Shown here one piece after another: positions 1-10,174 of a DNA stretch of 39,638 nt. A program made the translations under genes and the position numbers. The number at the start of each line of letters is the position of its first letter. The stretch's first letter is position 1. The stretch is from NCBI GenBank assembly GCA_029557815.1, contig JAKQHX010000037.1, positions 1 through 39,638 of the forward strand, in the 5' to 3' direction. This DNA is from a bacterium. Lineage in GTDB: Bacteria; Patescibacteriota; Saccharimonadia; Saccharimonadales; JAGQNK01. Below the pieces are notes generated by a model, which worked only from the letters and a program-made list of their open reading frames with translations, searched no databases and had not been told where the DNA came from.

Positions 1-1
1 G

Positions 2-1264
2 AAGCCGATTCAGCTCACAAATGATGCAAACCACGAACATGAGTGGTCGCGACCAAGCCCTGATGGAAACAAGATTCTATACATGAAAGCATCGGCCGGC
101 AGCAGCGTAAACTTCGCCATGGAGTCAAATGAACTATGGATTATGAATATAGACGGTAGCGATCAGCGCAGCATCATTGATAGAGCGAAACGCAACAGAT
201 TTGGATGGAGCGGCATGGGACACGCCGAATGGGCACCAGACTCCAGCAAGATTGTACTCGTAGCAAACATGCCGAACCAGACCAATCATATATTCGTTAC
301 TGACTCTTCCGGCAACAATCCGAAGCAGATAACTCAAGACGTACAAATAGACGGCCACAAAACATTGCCGCTCGATCCGTCCTGGTCGAACACCAACCAG
401 ATAGTCTTTGCCAGACAATGGAACTGTTTCTATATATGTGGCAGCCAAGACATCTTCAAGATTGACTACCTTAGCGGCAAGGAGACGCGAATAACAAATG
501 ATCCTCAGTGGAATTTTGATCCATACATATCACCAGATGGCCGTTACTACTTGTGGCTAAGCTTTAGGACAAGTCCTATCGTCTGCCCGTGCGACCTGAT
601 ACGCGGAAACACATCCGGTGACCTTAACCCACAGCCGGTAATAGCAGATGATGGCAGCAATGCCAATGGGACATTTTCGGCTGACAGCAAAACTATCCTA
701 TTCTTGAAATCAGACCTTAATAAGCAGGTGCTGCATAGTATCGGTATTGATGGCAAAGGCCTGAAGAAACTGGCCTTAACGAACGCTGGAGAAAGTGGAA
801 TCGCATCCTTCATTGAGAATAATCAGCAGAACCCAGGCGATTCTGCGCCCCAAGAACCGCCTGCCTCACCTCCTTCTACGGGCAATCCGACACAACCGCC
901 CGCAACGACACCCACCCAGACCTCACCGACAAATCCGGCACCACCATCTGCTCCAACCATCCCTCTTGAAACGGTCAAAAATGTTACTACAAAGCTTGAC
1001 TTTAGTTTATGGAGCGGATATTCCATAACACTAAACTGGAGCCCGCCTAGCGGAGGAAGTAGTGATTTAACATACAGTATTTTGCGCAACGGCACTACCC
1101 TATCAACAACTTCATCCACTTCTTACACCGACCGACAGGTAACCCCTAATACTACATATTCCTACGTCGTACAGGCGCAACAAAACCAAACAACGACTAC
1201 TTCGCCCGCCACAAAAGTGGCACTCGAATGTTGGTTTATATTCTGCTCCCTTAAGGACAAGTAG
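2..1264 (+). CDS. TolB/WD40-like beta-propeller surface protein with Pro/Thr-rich linker and C-terminal fibronectin type III domain (5' partial)
   Basis: Frame is open to the window edge upstream of the listed ATG (KPIQLTNDANHEHEWSRPSPDGNKILYMK...); repeated W(S/A)PDSxKI / SPDGxY TolB-type blades; PPASPPSTGNPTQPPATTPTQ linker; FN3-like ITLNWSPPSGG...YSILRNG...YSYVVQA. Confidence 0.75.
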   Translation, partial: KPIQLTNDANHEHEWSRPSPDGNKILYMKASAGSSVNFAMESNELWIMNIDGSDQRSIIDRAKRNRFGWSGMGHAEWAPDSSKIVLVANMPNQTNHIFVTDSSGNNPKQITQDVQIDGHKTLPLDPSWSNTNQIVFARQWNCFYICGSQDIFKIDYLSGKETRITNDPQWNFDPYISPDGRYYLWLSFRTSPIVCPCDLIRGNTSGDLNPQPVIADDGSNANGTFSADSKTILFLKSDLNKQVLHSIGIDGKGLKKLALTNAGESGIASFIENNQQNPGDSAPQEPPASPPSTGNPTQPPATTPTQTSPTNPAPPSAPTIPLETVKNVTTKLDFSLWSGYSITLNWSPPSGGSSDLTYSILRNGTTLSTTSSTSYTDRQVTPNTTYSYVVQAQQNQTTTTSPATKVALECWFIFCSLKDK

Positions 1265-1301
1265 TCGCTTAGTCCCGGCTGGCACATAGAGTGAAAGGTA
1301 C

Positions 1302-1694
1302 CTAGCGCCGCTTAGGCTTGGTTATATTTGCCGGACTTCCATATTCGGGCACTACTACGATGCCGCCACTACCGTTCTGCAGTGATACCACTCCATCGCG
1401 CAGCCAGTTGTCGCCACCGGCTCCAAAAACCGGTATGTTCAAGCCGTTTGCAAGCGCGTTTGCAACGCTTACACCAATACGCAGCCCCGTAAAGCTGCCA
1501 GGCCCGTTATACACAACAATTCCTGTTAAGTCGCCCAAAGTACCGCCCTGGGCAGTGAGGAGAGCATCTATTTTCTTGTTGATCGTCTCGGCAAGTTGCC
1601 GGTGCGCCTGCCATGTTTCGTACGCAAGTTCGGTTCCTTCCTCAAACAAACCGATTTCCGCTTCTGGCTTGTCAGTTCTGATAGTCAAGATCAT
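1302..1694 (-). CDS. tsaB: tRNA threonylcarbamoyladenosine biosynthesis protein TsaB (short form, 130 aa)
   Basis: YNGPGSFTGLRIGVSVANALANGLNIPV motif typical of TsaB; ATGA overlap with tsaE. Confidence 0.85.
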   Translation of the reverse strand: MILTIRTDKPEAEIGLFEEGTELAYETWQAHRQLAETINKKIDALLTAQGGTLGDLTGIVVYNGPGSFTGLRIGVSVANALANGLNIPVFGAGGDNWLRDGVVSLQNGSGGIVVVPEYGSPANITKPKRR

Positions 1695-2146
1695 AGGATA
1701 CCATCCACTGCATACGTTAGTGCCTTAGGAAATTCAACCTCCAGTTCACGGCTTTCGTGAGCCGTACGCTTCAGCCTGATGGCCAGACGCTGCTCTGGCA
1801 ACACATGTGACATCACCTCTCCCCACTCAACCACCGTTATAGCACCTTCCTCATCAATCACCTCTTGCAGTTCGTGTTCGACCAACCCAGGTTCGTGCAG
1901 CCTATAAAAATCAAAATGATGAAGCCTGAGGCTAGCACCCTGATATACCTTGCTGATAGTAAAGGTGGGGCTCGCCACCCGGTCAACGCTGCCGATTCCA
2001 CGTGCCAAGCCACGGACAAACGTTGTCTTGCCGCCCCCAAGGTCGCTCACGAGCTCGATAACCTCACCGCCGCGTAACCGCTGAGCCAACTGTTCAGCAA
2101 GCCGTTCGGTCTCGCTGGCACTTTTAGTTTCTATCTGTAGTTTCAT
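1691..2146 (-). CDS. tsaE: tRNA threonylcarbamoyladenosine biosynthesis ATPase TsaE
   Basis: [20 protein letters not shown]-loop, [25 protein letters not shown]; internal Met at 2146 preferred over the track start at 2311. Confidence 0.9.
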   Translation of the reverse strand: MKLQIETKSASETERLAEQLAQRLRGGEVIELVSDLGGGKTTFVRGLARGIGSVDRVASPTFTISKVYQGASLRLHHFDFYRLHEPGLVEHELQEVIDEEGAITVVEWGEVMSHVLPEQRLAIRLKRTAHESRELEVEFPKALTYAVDGIL

Positions 2147-2210
2147 CTTAGATATTTTAATACATTCGCTACTGCCTACCATAAGCCAATACGGTATACT
2201 GAGGAGTACC

Positions 2211-2735
2211 ATGCTACAGCTTAGCGACTCACTGCTGCACAAACAGGTTATGTCACTCCGGACAGGCGGTCCGATTGCCACCATACTACAGCCAATTATC
2301 AACCCGAACAATCTGAAAATCGAAGGCTTCTACTGCGAAGACCGGTTTGATAAATCACAACTGGTTTTGCTCACCCAGGATATCCGGGATACGCTTTCGC
2401 AAGGCTATGTCGTTAACGACCACGAAGTACTTGTGCGCCCAGAGGAGCTCGTACGACTACAGAAAACCATACGGCTCAACTTTCAGTTGCATGGCAAGCA
2501 TGTCGTGACCGTGAACAAGCAAAAAGTCGGCAAGGTGACAGACTACGCCACCGAAACATCGACGTTCTATATCCAGAAAATCTACGTCGGGCAAAGCATC
2601 CTGAAAAGCCTGAGTGCGGGCCAGCTGAGCATCGATCGCAACCAGATTGTCGAGATCACAAACAAAAAGATTATCATCCAGGAAATCCTCAAAGGACACA
2701 AGGCGCCGCTCACCGCCACCTCGCCAGCTGCATAA
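2211..2735 (+). CDS. PRC-barrel-like domain protein
   Basis: 174-aa ORF; beta-rich pattern (VMSLRTGGPIATILQPIINPNNLKIEGFYC ... GKHVVTVNKQKVGKVTDYATE) resembling two PRC-barrel units. Confidence 0.55.
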   Translation: MLQLSDSLLHKQVMSLRTGGPIATILQPIINPNNLKIEGFYCEDRFDKSQLVLLTQDIRDTLSQGYVVNDHEVLVRPEELVRLQKTIRLNFQLHGKHVVTVNKQKVGKVTDYATETSTFYIQKIYVGQSILKSLSAGQLSIDRNQIVEITNKKIIIQEILKGHKAPLTATSPAA

Positions 2736-2807
2736 ATCATCTTTCCCGTTAGGCCCCAGGGGTGTACAATAGCCTTCTGAAGATTTTCTGAAAGAAGGAG
2801 CCCGATA

Positions 2808-3764
2808 GTGCCGAAATCTGCTATTGTCACAAAAAACCTGCATAAGTCATACGGAGAACTGAAAGTTCTCCAAGGTATCAACCTATCCGTTGAACCCGGC
2901 AGCATCACCGCGCTGCTCGGGCCAAACGGTGCCGGCAAAACAACTATCGTACGCATCCTTAGCACATTATTAAAAGCAGACAAGGGTACGGTGAAGGTCG
3001 GCGGCTTCGATGCGTCAAAAACACCCGAAAAGGTCCGCGAAGTCATCGGCCTAACCGGCCAGTATGCCGCTGTCGACGAATATCTCTCCGGCCGCGAGAA
3101 TCTGGAAATGATCGGACGCCTGTACCGTCTGAGCAAAAAAGATGCCGCCACACGGGCTCAGCAGCTACTTGAACAGTTCGACCTCGTAAAAGCGGCTGAT
3201 AGAATCACCAAAACGTATTCCGGCGGCATGCGCAGACGGCTCGACTTGGCAGCCAGCCTTATCGTAGCACCACCGATTCTCTTCCTGGACGAACCGACGA
3301 CCGGACTGGATCCGAGAAGTCGTATCGCCATGTGGGACATCATTAAAGACCTCGTAAATAATGGCACGACCATACTACTTACCACACAGTATCTCGAAGA
3401 AGCTGATCTGCTCGCTAACAAAATCGTCGTCATTGACGGCGGCAAGGTAATCGCCGAAGGAACAGCCGACCAGCTCAAGAAAAAGACCGGTAACGAACGG
3501 CTGGAGCTCACTATTAGTCGCAAGAGCAACTTCAAGAAGGCCCAGGAAATCGTCGACAGCGGATCACTACAAGTGGATGAGAAACAACGTATGCTTTCTA
3601 TTGCAAACAACCGTGGTGCGAGCCAAGTGGCGGATATACTTAACAAACTGGAAAAAGCCGGCATAAAGATCGACAGCCTCGCCCTACATAAGCCGACGCT
3701 CGACGACGTATTCTTGACGCTTACCGGCAAGCAAGCCACCGGCACTACAAAGGAGGATCAGTAA
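2808..3764 (+). CDS. ABC transporter ATP-binding protein, DrrA/daunorubicin-resistance type (GTG start)
   Basis: Walker A GPNGAGKTT, signature YSGGMRRRLDLA, Walker B ILFLDEPTTGLD; DrrA-like C-terminal domain. Confidence 0.93.
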   Translation: MPKSAIVTKNLHKSYGELKVLQGINLSVEPGSITALLGPNGAGKTTIVRILSTLLKADKGTVKVGGFDASKTPEKVREVIGLTGQYAAVDEYLSGRENLEMIGRLYRLSKKDAATRAQQLLEQFDLVKAADRITKTYSGGMRRRLDLAASLIVAPPILFLDEPTTGLDPRSRIAMWDIIKDLVNNGTTILLTTQYLEEADLLANKIVVIDGGKVIAEGTADQLKKKTGNERLELTISRKSNFKKAQEIVDSGSLQVDEKQRMLSIANNRGASQVADILNKLEKAGIKIDSLALHKPTLDDVFLTLTGKQATGTTKEDQ

Positions 3765-4576
3765 TGGCCAGTCCAGCAGACACAACGTTCAAACCACAGC
3801 AGCGCTCTGAGTTGTACTGGGCACTCAGCAATTGCGGCATACTGATTGTCCGCAGCGCCAAACACATTATAAAAAACTTCGATCAGCTGCTATCTGTCGC
3901 TTTTCAGCCAATTATGTTCATGCTGCTATTCCGGTATGTCTTTGGCGGTGCCATCAACACCGGCGGGACAAGCTACGTCAACTTCCTCGTGGCCGGTATC
4001 CTCATCCAGAGTGCCGCTTTTGGCGCCAGTTACACCGCCATCGGTATTGCGACCGACATGCAGCGTGGCATCATCGACCGCTTCAAGTCACTACCGATGC
4101 TGCCTTCTGCCGTGCTTGTCGGACACACCGTTGCCGATCTTGTGCGTAACACAGCATCCAGCATCATCATGATCTTGGTTGGACTAGCCGTCGGCTTTCG
4201 GCCGGAAGCCAACGCCTGGGAATGGACTTTGGTATTTGCAATCTTGCTCCTGTTCACATTTGCCATGTCCTGGCTTTCGGCCATCATGGGGCTACTTGCA
4301 AAAAGCATCGAAGCAGTCCAATGGATGACGTTCGTTTTTGTCTTCCCGATTACGTTTGCTTCGAGTGCATTTGTACCAACTGATGGTATGCCAAAATACT
4401 TGCGTATCTTTGCCGAAAATCAACCTGTTACGCAGGTCATCGAAGCGATTCGTGCACTGCTTGTCGGCACGCCGGTCGGTAGTTACGGCTGGAAAGCGCT
4501 CGCCTGGTGCCTGGGTATCTTGATAGTGAGTGTTGCGATCTCAATCAAGCTGTTCCGAAGCCGCACCCCAAATTAA
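3764..4576 (+). CDS. ABC-2 type transporter permease (DrrB-like)
   Basis: Multi-TM; overlaps the stop of the ATPase gene (taATG); preceded by aaaggagg RBS; FVFPITFASSAFVPTDGMP motif typical of ABC-2 permeases. Confidence 0.9.
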   Translation: MASPADTTFKPQQRSELYWALSNCGILIVRSAKHIIKNFDQLLSVAFQPIMFMLLFRYVFGGAINTGGTSYVNFLVAGILIQSAAFGASYTAIGIATDMQRGIIDRFKSLPMLPSAVLVGHTVADLVRNTASSIIMILVGLAVGFRPEANAWEWTLVFAILLLFTFAMSWLSAIMGLLAKSIEAVQWMTFVFVFPITFASSAFVPTDGMPKYLRIFAENQPVTQVIEAIRALLVGTPVGSYGWKALAWCLGILIVSVAISIKLFRSRTPN

Positions 4577-4584
4577 TGCCTACC

Positions 4585-5190
4585 CTATTCCTCATTGTCT
4601 TCTAATGCGGATTTGATATCTCCGTAAGAGAAGCCTTGCCTAGAAAGGTATTGCATGAGTTTTATGTTGTCCTGGTACTTCGCTTGCCTGCGCTTTCGTT
4701 CGATGAGTTCGCGCAGTACCTGACGCTCATCAGTCTCATCTTCCTCTAGCACTTCACTGATTACTTCATCCGCTACTTTCTTTTGACGGAGCTCCTGGGC
4801 CAACCGGCGCTTGCTCGTGCTTTTCAACAAGCGACGGGTTGCAACCCACCGTGTCGCGAAATCGGCGTCATTCAAGTACGCCCTTTCGGTGAGTCTATTG
4901 ACAACTATGTTAATAACATGGTCTGTCAAGTCTTTTCGCCGCAAATAATCCCGTATTTCCCCTTCGCTCCTGGGACGATGGGAAATCAGGTTCAACGCCC
5001 TGTCGTACGCCTTATCAATACTGGCCGCACCCTGGAGCTCTGCCAGTTCTCGTTGTGATAGCTCTTGTCCGACCTTAAGACCAGAATTGAGCAGCTCGCT
5101 CTGCGAAAAGGAAAATAAATATTTACCGTCGACATATATCGAGTAGCGATCCTGCCGCTTCACCTGCTGCTTGATAGCCGTGATTTTCAT
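4585..5190 (-). CDS. recX: Regulatory protein RecX
   Basis: Three-helix repeats: ALNLISHRPRSEGEIRDYLRRK, YLNDADFATRWVATR, LRELIERKRRQ...YLSRQGFSYGDIKSAL. Confidence 0.88.
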   Translation of the reverse strand: MKITAIKQQVKRQDRYSIYVDGKYLFSFSQSELLNSGLKVGQELSQRELAELQGAASIDKAYDRALNLISHRPRSEGEIRDYLRRKDLTDHVINIVVNRLTERAYLNDADFATRWVATRRLLKSTSKRRLAQELRQKKVADEVISEVLEEDETDERQVLRELIERKRRQAKYQDNIKLMQYLSRQGFSYGDIKSALEDNEE

Positions 5191-5241
5191 TAATTATAAA
5201 TAACCATCAGTGCCGTGCAGCAATACCGCTTTCTTCATTAT

Positions 5242-5475
5242 CTACTCCGAGCTGCTTTCACCTAGAGTTATATTCCGCCCTTCTATCGCAGCTTGTCTCT
5301 CTGCTTCACGGATTCGTGCAATGTTTCTCTGGAAGTCGGCTTCTTCTTGTGGGGTCGCCTCGTCGTATTTCGCAGCCTCGATTGCGCTTACCTCAACACC
5401 AGGAAGAAGCATCGGCCTTACTACACTGGAACCAACTTCTGAGGAGGACGCTTCGCTCGGCAGCTTCTCTGTCAT
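5242..5475 (-). CDS. Small hypothetical protein between recA and recX (77 aa)
   Basis: Starts 1 nt after the recA stop, same strand; charged coiled-coil-like sequence. Confidence 0.5.
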   Translation of the reverse strand: MTEKLPSEASSSEVGSSVVRPMLLPGVEVSAIEAAKYDEATPQEEADFQRNIARIREAERQAAIEGRNITLGESSSE

Positions 5476-5476
5476 G

Positions 5477-6514
5477 TTATTTTTCCTTGGCGGCGATTTC
5501 GGCTTTTTCGGCTTCGCGGACTTTTTTCTCTATTTCATCCAATACTTTCGGATTAGCTTTCAAGTATTCCTTGGTGGCTTCGCGGCCCTGCCCAATCTTG
5601 GCATCATTATAGCTGAACCAAGCTCCGGACTTTTCGACGATACCTCTATCAGTCGCCAAATCGAGCACATCACCGGTTCGGGATATGCCCTCGTTGTACA
5701 TGATGTCGAACTCCGCCACTCGGAATGGCGGCGCAATCTTGTTCTTTACCACCTTCACCCGGGTACGGTTGCCAATGATATCTTCGCCCTTTTTGATCTG
5801 GGAAATACGACGTATGTCCATACGCGCACTGGCATAAAATTTCAGCGCATTACCACCAGTCGTCGTTTCAGGGTTGCCGAACATAACACCGATCTTCATA
5901 CGGATCTGGTTGATGAAAATAACCGTCGTCTTGGAGCGAGAAATAACGCCAGTCAGCTTTCGCAGCGCCTGGCTCATAAGACGAGCCTGTAGGCCTGGCA
6001 GGCTATCGCCCATGTCACCCTCGATTTCAGCTCTTGGTACAAGCGCCGCAACGGAGTCGACTACTACCAAGTCTACTGCGCTGGAACGCACCAATGTTTC
6101 GGCAATCTCGAGTGCCTGTTCGCCGTTATCCGGCTGAGAGATAAGCAAGTTTTCGATATCTACCCCAATCCGTTTGGCGTAGGCTGGGTCAAGGGCATGT
6201 TCGGCGTCGATAAACGCGGCTGTACCGCCTGCTCTTTGAACGGCAGCAATGGCATGCAGCGTCAGGGTAGTCTTGCCGGAGCTTTCTGGCCCATAGACCT
6301 CGATGATGCGGCCTTTTGGTAGTCCACCACCAAGTGCAATATCTAGACTCAGCGATCCAGTTGGTATGGTCTCTACTGCTGTCTTGTGAGCCTCGCCAAG
6401 CTTCATGATAGAGCCTTTGCCGAACTGCTTCTCTATCGTTTCCATGGCCAGACTGAGCGCCTTGCCCTTGCCTTCCGGTGCACCCTCGGTCTTTGGTTCC
6501 TTCTTTGTCGCCAT
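5477..6514 (-). CDS. recA: Recombinase RecA
   Basis: [59 protein letters not shown]; start set at MATKKEP with upstream aggggta RBS rather than 6553. Confidence 0.97.
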   Translation of the reverse strand: MATKKEPKTEGAPEGKGKALSLAMETIEKQFGKGSIMKLGEAHKTAVETIPTGSLSLDIALGGGLPKGRIIEVYGPESSGKTTLTLHAIAAVQRAGGTAAFIDAEHALDPAYAKRIGVDIENLLISQPDNGEQALEIAETLVRSSAVDLVVVDSVAALVPRAEIEGDMGDSLPGLQARLMSQALRKLTGVISRSKTTVIFINQIRMKIGVMFGNPETTTGGNALKFYASARMDIRRISQIKKGEDIIGNRTRVKVVKNKIAPPFRVAEFDIMYNEGISRTGDVLDLATDRGIVEKSGAWFSYNDAKIGQGREATKEYLKANPKVLDEIEKKVREAEKAEIAAKEK

Positions 6515-6615
6515 ATGTCGTACTACCCCTTTTACCACCCGTTTATTGCACAATATTTACGCCTATTAGTATAGCAAATATCTTACGCCTCTTTAAAATG
6601 CTCATGCCTTTCCTA

Positions 6616-6621
6616 TATAAT
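6616..6621 (+). promoter_or_regulatory. -10 box TATAAT upstream of pilB
   Basis: TATAAT 11 nt before the pilB ATG at 6633; implies a very short or absent 5' leader. Confidence 0.5.
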
Positions 6622-6632
6622 GATGTGTAATT

Positions 6633-8453
6633 ATGCGCATATCAGACTCGTTGGTGGAAAAGTTGCTGGTGGCCGCAAAAAAGGTTACCCCAGAAAAACT
6701 CGCCGAACTCAAAGAGCAGGAAAAAACAGAGAAGAAGCCACTGCAGGATTTGGTCATAAAAGGCAGTGTCATTTCTGAAAAAGACCTCACCAAGCTCTAC
6801 GCCGCGGAAATCGACATCCCCTTTGCGGAAGTGAAAGCCAAAGAGATAAAGCGGGAAGTCCTGAAGCTTATACCTGAACGCATCGCCAAGCAGTATGGCG
6901 TGATTCTTTTCGGCGTCGAAGAAGATGGTTCAAAGCTGCTAGCCATGGAAGACCCCGACGATATCCAGGCGGTGAATTTTCTCCAAAAACAGCTCGGTGA
7001 TAACCTCAAGGTCCACGTCGCGACGTCTACAGATATTCGGACAGCGCTTGACCTCTATCGAGGTAATATCAGCAGCGAGCTCACCCAAGTAGTGACTGCC
7101 AGTGATGCCGATGAAGTACCGGAAGAGGAAGAAGACGTCAGCGAAGAAGATCTCGCTGAAGATTCACCGATAGCCCAAACGGTTAACTTGTTAATCGAAT
7201 ATGCCATTCGGTCAAGTGCAAGCGACATTCACATCGAACCACGCGACAGCTACGTCAGCGTCCGCTACCGTATTGATGGCATCCTGAAAGAGGCTAATAA
7301 ACTACCGAAAAAAGTCCATAGCGCTCTTGTGTCCCGCATCAAAATCTTGTCCAACCTCAAACTCGATGAACGCCGTGTGCCACAAGACGGCCGCTTCAAA
7401 ATCCAGATCGGTAGTGCCGTATATGCGCTGCGTGTTTCTACGCTGCCTATCAGCGAAGGTGAAAAAGTCGTTATGCGTATCCTCAGCGAGTCTTCGGAAG
7501 CGCTGTCACTCGAGGATCTTGGCTATTGGGGTGTCTCCCTCAAAAACATCAACGATGCTATCAAGCAGCCACATGGCATGATACTCGTAACCGGGCCGAC
7601 CGGCTCCGGTAAATCCACGAGCTTGTTCAGTATCCTGAGCCTTCTGAATAAACCGAGTGTTAATATCTCTACTGTCGAGGATCCGGTTGAATATAAAATA
7701 CCGGGGGCCAATCAAACGCAGGTCAATCCGAAGGCAGGCATGACATTCGCCAATGGCCTGAGGGCGCTGCTACGCCAAGATCCGAATATCATCATGATAG
7801 GAGAAATCCGCGATATCGAGACAGCCAGCCTTGCCGTCCAGGCAGCGCTGACCGGACACTTGGTGTTTGCGACGCTCCACACCAACAATGCCGCAACCAC
7901 CTTACCACGTCTGCTTGACATGGGACTGGAACCATTCCTCATCGCCAGTACTGTCCGTGCCGTAGTAGGTCAGCGCCTCGTGCGCAGACTGTGTCTGGAT
8001 TGCCGCGAATCTTACACACCTGACGCGGCTACCCTCAAACAAGTTGCTGAAATCTTCAAAACAGACGACAACTCTGTCATGGGCTACGTGCATGAACTAG
8101 AAAAGCAAGCGCTAGACGGCGGCATCGGTAAAGACAACCAAGGGAAATCATCAAAGACCAGCGACCTCAGTACGACAGCGACCAAAATCACACGCCTCTG
8201 GAAAGTACATAACAATGGCTGTGAGGCCTGCAACCATACCGGCTACAAAGGCCGCGTAGGCATCTACGAGGTATTGTCCAATTCCCAGGACATCCAAAGG
8301 CTTATCGTTGCCAATGCAACCAGTGGTGATATCCAAAACCAAGCCATCAAAGAAGGCATGGTTACCATGCAGCTAGACGGATTTATAAAAGCACTGCGCG
8401 GCCAAACCTCCATAGAAGAAATACTACGAGTAACCACGACCGGAGATAATTAA
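6633..8453 (+). CDS. pilB: Type IV pilus assembly ATPase PilB/GspE
   Basis: GPTGSGKSTSLFSIL, EDPVEY, RQDPNIIMIGEIRD, TGHLVFATLHTNNA, tetracysteine CLDC...CEAC. Confidence 0.95.
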   Translation: MRISDSLVEKLLVAAKKVTPEKLAELKEQEKTEKKPLQDLVIKGSVISEKDLTKLYAAEIDIPFAEVKAKEIKREVLKLIPERIAKQYGVILFGVEEDGSKLLAMEDPDDIQAVNFLQKQLGDNLKVHVATSTDIRTALDLYRGNISSELTQVVTASDADEVPEEEEDVSEEDLAEDSPIAQTVNLLIEYAIRSSASDIHIEPRDSYVSVRYRIDGILKEANKLPKKVHSALVSRIKILSNLKLDERRVPQDGRFKIQIGSAVYALRVSTLPISEGEKVVMRILSESSEALSLEDLGYWGVSLKNINDAIKQPHGMILVTGPTGSGKSTSLFSILSLLNKPSVNISTVEDPVEYKIPGANQTQVNPKAGMTFANGLRALLRQDPNIIMIGEIRDIETASLAVQAALTGHLVFATLHTNNAATTLPRLLDMGLEPFLIASTVRAVVGQRLVRRLCLDCRESYTPDAATLKQVAEIFKTDDNSVMGYVHELEKQALDGGIGKDNQGKSSKTSDLSTTATKITRLWKVHNNGCEACNHTGYKGRVGIYEVLSNSQDIQRLIVANATSGDIQNQAIKEGMVTMQLDGFIKALRGQTSIEEILRVTTTGDN

Positions 8454-8457
8454 ACGT

Positions 8458-9669
8458 ATGGCAACCTTCACCTACACTGCACGTACCAAATCCGGTGACA
8501 CACAAAGTGGGGTCATTACCGCTAACTCGCAAGAGGCTGCCGTAGGCATACTGAAGCAAAAAGGCGTACACCCGATCGTCGTGAAACCTGCAGACGGCAA
8601 AGGCATGAATATGAATATAAAACTGCCCGGCAAAAAAGGCATAAAGTCAAAAGATCTCGTTATTTTCACACGGCAATTTTCGACCATGATAAATGCCGGC
8701 GTACCGATTCTGCGTGCCCTCACGACGCTGCGCGAACAAACCGACTCCGCGAACCTCAAAGAATCACTCGATCAAGTTATCGCGGATGTCCAAGGTGGCG
8801 CACAGCTCTCCGACTCAATGGCCAAACACCCTAAAGTATTCTCTGAAGTATATGTCAACATGGTGCGCGCCGGTGAAGCCGGGGGTATCCTCGACCAGAT
8901 CCTCATACGCCTTGCCAACCAAGTAGAGAAAGACAACAAAATCAAAAGCAAACTCAAAGGCGCCCTTGTCTACCCGGCAGTGGTTACGCTGGTCGCCATC
9001 GGCGCTGTAGGGTTTCTGCTCACCGGTGTAATTCCAAAACTCGCCGGTATCCTCACCGAAAATAACGTCGAGCTACCTATCTACACCAAGATTGTTTTAG
9101 GACTAAGCAACTTATTGGTGAATAGTTGGCCGATTCTGCTGGTCGGGCTGGTTGTCGGGATCGTTGCTTTTCGCCGCTATGTCAAAACACCGGGTGGACA
9201 ATATAATTTCCACAAACTTCTATTAAAAGTCCCGATTTTTGGCAAAATTGTCATGAAGGTCAATATCGCGCGCTTTGCCCGCACCTTTAGCTCGCTTGCT
9301 GCGGCCGGCGTATCCGTCTTGGAGGCACTGCATGTCACGAGCGGTTCACTTGGCAATGCGGTCATCAAAAAAGGTATCCAGGACAGTATGGTCCGTATCA
9401 GAAACGGCCAAAATATATCTGACAGCCTAGCCGAAAGTCATATCATGCCGCAGATTATCATTCAGATGACTGCCGTCGGCGAAGAAACCGGACAGCTGGA
9501 TACCGTACTAGAGAAGGTAGCCGAATTCTACGAAGAAGAAGTAGATACTGTCATCGACAGTATGGCATCCATAATCGAACCAGTCCTGATCGTTAGCCTA
9601 GGCGGTGTGGTCGGCGTGATAGTTTTGAGTGTACTCGGCCCAATATTCTCACTGCAGGGCGCTGTCTAG
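8458..9669 (+). CDS. pilC: Type IV pilus inner-membrane platform protein PilC/GspF
   Basis: DLVIFTRQFSTMINAGVPILRAL...; two GspF repeats; FARTFSSLAAAGVSVLEAL; 403 aa. Confidence 0.95.
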   Translation: MATFTYTARTKSGDTQSGVITANSQEAAVGILKQKGVHPIVVKPADGKGMNMNIKLPGKKGIKSKDLVIFTRQFSTMINAGVPILRALTTLREQTDSANLKESLDQVIADVQGGAQLSDSMAKHPKVFSEVYVNMVRAGEAGGILDQILIRLANQVEKDNKIKSKLKGALVYPAVVTLVAIGAVGFLLTGVIPKLAGILTENNVELPIYTKIVLGLSNLLVNSWPILLVGLVVGIVAFRRYVKTPGGQYNFHKLLLKVPIFGKIVMKVNIARFARTFSSLAAAGVSVLEALHVTSGSLGNAVIKKGIQDSMVRIRNGQNISDSLAESHIMPQIIIQMTAVGEETGQLDTVLEKVAEFYEEEVDTVIDSMASIIEPVLIVSLGGVVGVIVLSVLGPIFSLQGAV

Positions 9670-9691
9670 CTGAGATACCTTATAAATATTG

Positions 9692-9720
9692 TTGACAACC
9701 GTAACATAAGCAGTTACTTT
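9692..9720 (+). promoter_or_regulatory. Predicted sigma70-type promoter of the major pilin gene
   Basis: TTGACA (9692-9697), 17-nt spacer, TACTTT (9715-9720); followed by an AAGGAG RBS before the ATG at 9769. Confidence 0.45.
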
Positions 9721-9768
9721 AAGGGTATTACTAAAAAAGTAAAAACTGGCATTTAAGGAGTGGAATAA

Positions 9769-10152
9769 ATGCAAAAGAATCAAAAAGGCTTCACAATCAT
9801 CGAACTGCTGGTTGTGATCGTAATTATCGGTATCCTGGTTGCCTTGGCCTTGCCTAATCTATTTAGTGCACAGGCTCGCGGCCGCGACACTGATCGCAAG
9901 AACGAACTAAAGAACGCTCAGCAGCAACTGGAAACAAGTTTCAACGACACTGGCGTGTATCCAGCCGACTGGACAACTGTAGTAACCAATGCGGATGACC
10001 GTTCAGGTCCACGAAACGATGCTTACACATACACACCGACTCCATCTGGATGTACGGACGCCTGTGACGGCTACTCGCTTTCAGCAGACCTAGAAAACGA
10101 CAGCGATCCAGACGCTACGAACGGCAACTACGTACTCAACAGCGTAAACTAG
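9769..10152 (+). CDS. Type IV major pilin / prepilin
   Basis: QKGFTIIELLVVIVIIGILVALALPNLFSAQARGRD class III prepilin signal; RBS taaggag. Confidence 0.9.
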   Translation: MQKNQKGFTIIELLVVIVIIGILVALALPNLFSAQARGRDTDRKNELKNAQQQLETSFNDTGVYPADWTTVVTNADDRSGPRNDAYTYTPTPSGCTDACDGYSLSADLENDSDPDATNGNYVLNSVN

Positions 10153-10174
10153 TTCGTTTCGGCAAGATTCTACT

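Noticed and set aside
2582-3745. Minus-strand ORFs of 189 and 195 aa opposite the PRC-barrel and ABC ATPase genes
   Set aside because: Overlap strongly supported plus-strand genes.
5210-5992. 260-aa plus-strand ORF antisense to recA
   Set aside because: Lies opposite well-supported recA and the 77-aa ORF; composition typical of an antisense shadow frame.
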